Below the pieces are notes generated by a model. The model worked only from the letters and a program-made list of their open reading frames with translations, did no database searches and had not been told where the DNA came from. DNA of 8,735 bases from Fen-999 sp964469455 (GTDB taxonomy: Bacteria > Pseudomonadota > Gammaproteobacteria > Burkholderiales > Rhodocyclaceae). Positions 5,586 to 8,735 of this stretch are shown in pieces; within the stretch, counting starts at the first letter, position 1; every line of letters begins with the position of its first letter. The stretch spans positions 1-8,735 of the forward strand of contig CAYXZX010000119.1 in assembly GCA_964469455.1 (NCBI GenBank). The letters run 5' to 3'. A program made the translations under genes and the position numbers.

Positions 5586-6223
5586 AAACCGAGCAACTGA
5601 TCGATCTGCTGGCAAGTGGGGTTGAGCCGGTACCGGCCGGGACCACGGCGCGGCGCTATGCGCTTGCACTGGCGTGTGCCGTGCCGGTAACGCTGGCGAT
5701 GATGCTCGTCCTGCTGGGCCTGCGTGCCGACCTGCACGAGGCCGTTCTGTTGCCGATGTTTTGGGTGAAAGTCGCGCTGCCGGTAGGCCTTGCCGTCTGC
5801 GGGTTCGTCGCAGTGATTCGGCTGGCAAGACCGGGCGTTTCGCTCGGTCGCGTACCGATGGCGCTGGCGGTGCCTGTCGCCGCGATCTGGAGTTTGGCAA
5901 TCTACGCGTTGATGGCGGCGGCGCCGGGCGAACGAACCGCGCTGTTGCTGGGCAAGACCTGGGCAGTGTGTCCGTTCCTGATCGCCATGCTTTCGGTTCC
6001 GGGGTTCATTGCCGCCTTTTGGGCCATGCGGGGGCTCGCGCCGACGCGGCCGGCGTCGGCGGGTGCCGCGGCCGGCCTGCTGGCGGGCGCAGTGGCGACC
6101 GCCGTTTATGCGCTGCACTGCCCGGAGATGGCAGCACCCTTCCTGGCCACGTGGTACCTGCTCGGGATGCTGATTCCGACGGCAATTGGCGCGGCCTTGG
6201 GGCCCCACCTACTGCGGTGGTAG
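5582..6223 (+). CDS. Membrane anti-sigma factor, DUF1109/NrsF family
   Basis: Integral membrane inhibitor of the preceding ECF sigma factor. Its 213 residues start with a short cytoplasmic segment, MKTEQLIDLLASGVEPVPAG, of the form found in NrsF/OsrA proteins, and continue with six predicted helices at about 27-47, 57-80, 92-113, 128-149, 158-177 and 188-206. Cysteines are at 32, 73, 130 and 180. Cys130 (KTWAVC) and Cys180 (LHCPEM) flank the last helices and are the best match to the pair of conserved cysteines linked to metal sensing in Caulobacter NrsF. Start at ATG 5582 overlaps the sigma stop, with AAGGA close upstream; the longer open frame reaching back to 4868 only shadows the sigma gene. 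It should hold the sigma factor at the membrane until metal or oxidant alters it. It converges on metF with 7 bases between stops. Confidence 0.9.
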   Translation: MKTEQLIDLLASGVEPVPAGTTARRYALALACAVPVTLAMMLVLLGLRADLHEAVLLPMFWVKVALPVGLAVCGFVAVIRLARPGVSLGRVPMALAVPVAAIWSLAIYALMAAAPGERTALLLGKTWAVCPFLIAMLSVPGFIAAFWAMRGLAPTRPASAGAAAGLLAGAVATAVYALHCPEMAAPFLATWYLLGMLIPTAIGAALGPHLLRW

Positions 6224-6238
6224 ACGTCTCTTAGACGT
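6224..6238. terminator. Weak hairpin at the convergent junction of the anti-sigma and metF genes
   Basis: ACGTCT-CTT-AGACGT forms a 6-base-pair stem with a 3-base loop in the gap between the two stop codons, covering the metF stop. There is no U-run on either strand, so it is at best a weak bidirectional end signal. No better terminator is visible in the junction. Confidence 0.25.
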
Positions 6239-7067
6239 TCAGTCCTAGACGCCTGACGATGTCGGTGGTCAGGCTTGCCTGGTTGAGCGTGTAGAAGTGC
6301 AGGCCGGGGGCGCCGCCCTTGATCAGCCGCTCGCACAGCTCGGTGACGACATCCAGGCCGTAGGCGCGGATCGAGGCGGCATCGTCGCCGTAGCCCTCGA
6401 ACTGCTTGCGCATCCAGCGCGGGATTTCGGCGCCGCAGTTGTCGGCGAAGCGCGAGAGCTTGCTGAAGCTGGCGATGGGCATGATGCCGGGAATGATCGG
6501 GATGCTGACGCCGGCCTTGCGCGCATTGGCGACGAAGTGCTCGTAGGCGTCGGCGTTGTAGAAGAACTGGGTGATCGCCGCGTCGGCGCCGGCGTCGGCC
6601 TTGCGCTTGAAGTTGGCAAGGTCCTCGCCGGGATTGCGCGCCTGCGGGTGGTACTCGGGGTAGGCGGCGATCTCGATGCGGAACCAGTCGCCCGTCTCCT
6701 TGCGGATGAACTCGACCAGTTCGTTGGCGTGGCGCAGTTCGCCCGGCTCGGCCATGCCGGAGGGCAGGTCACCGCGCAAGGCGACGATGCGGCGAATGCC
6801 AGCGTCCCGATAGCGCTGCAGGATTTCCCGGATGCGCTCCCGCGTCGAGCCGATGCAGGACAGGTGCGGCGCGGCGGGCAGGCCAGCGGCGCGGATCTCG
6901 GCGACCGTGTCAAAGGTTCGGTCCTGCGTCGAGCCGCCGGCGCCGAAGGTGACGGAAAAGAAGGCCGGCTTCAGCGCCGCCAACTTCGTCCAGGTGGCGC
7001 GCAGCTTTTCCGCGCCTTCAGGGGTTTGCGGCGGGAAGAACTCGACCGACAGTTCAATGTTGTCCAT
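6231..7067 (-). CDS. metF: Methylenetetrahydrofolate reductase [NAD(P)H]
   Basis: Flavin enzyme that reduces 5,10-methylene-tetrahydrofolate to 5-methyl-tetrahydrofolate, the methyl donor for methionine synthesis. The 278 residues form a full TIM barrel of normal bacterial length. Visible family motifs are VEFFPPQTPEGAEKL at 8-22 (Glu9 corresponds to catalytic Glu28 of E. coli MetF), FFSVTFGAGGSTQDRT at 36-51, PHLSCIG at 67-73, IVALRGDLP at 94-102 (Asp100 matches Asp120), AAYPEYHPQA at 134-143, DAGADAAITQFFY at 158-170, IIPGIMP at 191-197 and HFYTLN at 257-262. I chose ATG 7067 because the conserved N-terminus begins there; the open frame to 7229 is only overlap with tlyA. The start lies 14 bases inside the 3' end of tlyA, so the two are translated from one message. 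It is the last gene of the ahcY operon. Confidence 0.96.
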   Translation of the reverse strand: MDNIELSVEFFPPQTPEGAEKLRATWTKLAALKPAFFSVTFGAGGSTQDRTFDTVAEIRAAGLPAAPHLSCIGSTRERIREILQRYRDAGIRRIVALRGDLPSGMAEPGELRHANELVEFIRKETGDWFRIEIAAYPEYHPQARNPGEDLANFKRKADAGADAAITQFFYNADAYEHFVANARKAGVSIPIIPGIMPIASFSKLSRFADNCGAEIPRWMRKQFEGYGDDAASIRAYGLDVVTELCERLIKGGAPGLHFYTLNQASLTTDIVRRLGLNV

Positions 7068-7872
7068 GTTTGATCCAGATGAAGAATTCACGATTGCCGT
7101 CCGTGCCGACAATCGGACTATCGAAGTAGTCGATGACGCGCAATCCGGCTCCTTGGGCAGCCTGGCGCAGCTTGGCCTCGACCATCGGATACAGCGAGGC
7201 GTCGCGCACGATGCCGCCCTTGCCGACATTGGCCGGGCCGACCTCGAACTGCGGCTTGACCAGCAGCAGCATGTCGCCGTTGTCCGTGAGCAGTTCCGGC
7301 AGTTGCGGCAGCACCAGCGTCAGCGAGATGAAGGAAAGGTCGCCGACGATGAGGTCGTATCGGCGTGCCGCCACGGCTGACTTTGCCAGTTCGCGGGCAT
7401 TGATGCCTTCCACGCAGGTGACGCGCGGATCGACGCGCAGCTTTGGGCTGAGCTGGTCGTGGCCGACATCGACGCCGACGACGCTGGCGGCGCCCGCTTG
7501 CAGCAGGCAGTCGGTGAAGCCGCCGGTGCTCTGGCCGACGTCCAGGCAGATCCTGCCGCGCACGTCCAGCTTGGTGTGCTCCAGCGCGCCGGCCAGTTTG
7601 ATGCCGCCGCGCGAAACGTAACGGTCGAGGTCGTCGTCGAGCACCGCGAGTTCGGCCGATACCGGCAGGATCGCCGACGCTTTGTTGATCAGCCCTTCCG
7701 ACCAGGAAACGCGTCCCGCTTCGATCAGCCGTTGCGCGACGGTTCGCGACGGCGCTAGGCCGCGCTCGACCAGCAGTTGGTCGGCACGCAGGCCGTCGTG
7801 GTGATGAATAGGCGCGGTCACCGGGACGGGTTTGGGGGCCGGTCGGGCAGCGCGGCGGTGGAAGGATTTCAT
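7054..7872 (-). CDS. tlyA: TlyA-family rRNA 2'-O-methyltransferase / haemolysin-like protein
   Basis: S-adenosylmethionine-dependent RNA methyltransferase; studied TlyA proteins methylate ribose 2'-OH groups of 16S and/or 23S rRNA. The 272 residues carry an S4 RNA-binding domain at about 27-85 (LRADQLLVERGLAPSRTVAQ..) and an FtsJ-like Rossmann domain at about 88-270. SAM motif I is DVGQSTGGFTDCLLQ at 111-125. The K-D-K-E catalytic tetrad is assignable as Lys92 (RGGIKL), Asp177 (VGDLSF), Lys206 (VKPQFE) and Glu263 (NREFF). About 26 basic and Pro/His-rich residues precede the S4 domain, longer than many family members. ATG 7872 overlaps the holin-like gene's stop (ATGA), supporting that start. 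Its product S-adenosylhomocysteine is the substrate of AhcY, encoded two genes upstream. The 'haemolysin' name is historical and nothing here suggests lytic activity. Confidence 0.94.
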   Translation of the reverse strand: MKSFHRRAARPAPKPVPVTAPIHHHDGLRADQLLVERGLAPSRTVAQRLIEAGRVSWSEGLINKASAILPVSAELAVLDDDLDRYVSRGGIKLAGALEHTKLDVRGRICLDVGQSTGGFTDCLLQAGAASVVGVDVGHDQLSPKLRVDPRVTCVEGINARELAKSAVAARRYDLIVGDLSFISLTLVLPQLPELLTDNGDMLLLVKPQFEVGPANVGKGGIVRDASLYPMVEAKLRQAAQGAGLRVIDYFDSPIVGTDGNREFFIWIKHGQH

Positions 7873-8216
7873 TCCTTCGGCTTCAACAGCGCACTGAGCA
7901 CCCAGGAGATCACGCTATACAGCATTGCGCCCAGCACGCCAGACCAGAAGCCGCCGACCGAGAAGCCGTCGAGGAAGCTCCCGACGGCCCAGAACAGCAG
8001 ACCGTTGATGATCAACAGAAAGAGGCCGAGCGTCAGCAGCGTCACCGGCAGTGTCAGGATGACGAGGATCGGCCGTACCAGCGTGTTGACCAGGCCCAGC
8101 ACCAGCGCGGCGACCAGGGCCGAGCCGAACGAGGCCACCTGTATGGACGGCATCAGGTAGGCCACGGCCAGCAGGGCCAGGGCGTTGAGCAGCCAGCCGA
8201 TCAGCAGGCGGACCAC
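7869..8216 (-). CDS. Phage-holin-family (holin 4 superfamily, YvlD-like) small membrane protein
   Basis: Small inner-membrane protein of 115 residues with four predicted helices (about 3-22, 27-46, 52-77 and 85-110). Typical family features are the opening MVRLLIGWLLNALALLAVAYLMP, the central ALVLGLVNTLVRPILVILTLPVTLLTLGLFLLIINGLLFW and the closing WVLSALLKPKE. The superfamily was named from a mycobacteriophage holin but most bacterial members are chromosomal genes of unknown function, and there is no phage gene nearby. It starts at GTG 8216, 9 bases after the ahcY stop, and overlaps tlyA by 4 bases, so it belongs to the methyl-cycle operon. A link to methyl metabolism is suggested only by position. 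Confidence 0.88.
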   Translation of the reverse strand: MVRLLIGWLLNALALLAVAYLMPSIQVASFGSALVAALVLGLVNTLVRPILVILTLPVTLLTLGLFLLIINGLLFWAVGSFLDGFSVGGFWSGVLGAMLYSVISWVLSALLKPKE

Positions 8217-8225
8217 GGTACGCTT

Positions 8226-8735
<510 letters not shown>

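Noticed and set aside
6221..6256. Three near copies of TAGACG around the metF stop as a repeat element
   Set aside because: They are only six bases each, irregularly spaced and partly coding; apart from one weak stem they show no organisation.
7869..8216. Prophage remnant suggested by the holin-family protein
   Set aside because: No endolysin, integrase, structural gene or attachment site is visible, and the gene is coupled within a housekeeping operon.

Overview
This is a GC-rich chromosomal window, most likely from a betaproteobacterium. The lineage is inferred from base composition, from codon use and from the gene order ahcY - small holin-like membrane protein - tlyA - metF, a run I associate with that class. 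There are ten protein genes, packed tightly. Several neighbours share 4-base ATGA stop/start overlaps, and no gene-free stretch exceeds about 185 bases. I saw no rRNA, tRNA, CRISPR array, insertion sequence or integrase.

Left part (1-2379): the N-terminal 479 residues of a P-type cation ATPase run off the left edge on the minus strand. Its M4/P-domain sequence resembles the Na+,K+-ATPase-like P2C group. A 10-helix EamA/DMT-type transporter is divergent from it on the plus strand.

Centre (2176-6223) is the most interesting region: a complete metal-stress RiPP module with its own regulator. On the minus strand lie a Sec-exported precursor peptide with six Cys-Gly motifs, four full units of which form an 11-residue tandem repeat (4517-4846), a multinuclear iron oxidase (MNIO/DUF692, HvfB/BufB-like), its DUF2063 partner (HvfC/BufC-like) and a DoxX-family membrane protein. 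This matches the bufferin (Caulobacter), hvf (Haemophilus) and gig (Cupriavidus) operons. On the plus strand, divergently, lie an ECF sigma factor and an overlapping six-helix anti-sigma factor of the DUF1109/NrsF family. In the roughly 185-base gap, both divergent units carry an identical bipartite element, CTGTAACC-N15-ACGAA, once on each strand. It contains GTAACC-N16-CGAA, the promoter type I recall for Caulobacter SigF. The sigma factor therefore probably activates both its own operon and the RiPP operon, and the membrane anti-sigma factor releases it on metal or redox stress.

Right part (6231-8735): a minus-strand housekeeping operon of ahcY (3' part only), a holin-like membrane protein, tlyA-family rRNA methyltransferase and metF. 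AhcY removes S-adenosylhomocysteine, TlyA uses S-adenosylmethionine, and MetF makes the 5-methyl-tetrahydrofolate used to regenerate methionine, so the run is themed on the methyl cycle. It converges on the sigma/anti-sigma operon with only 7 bases between stop codons.
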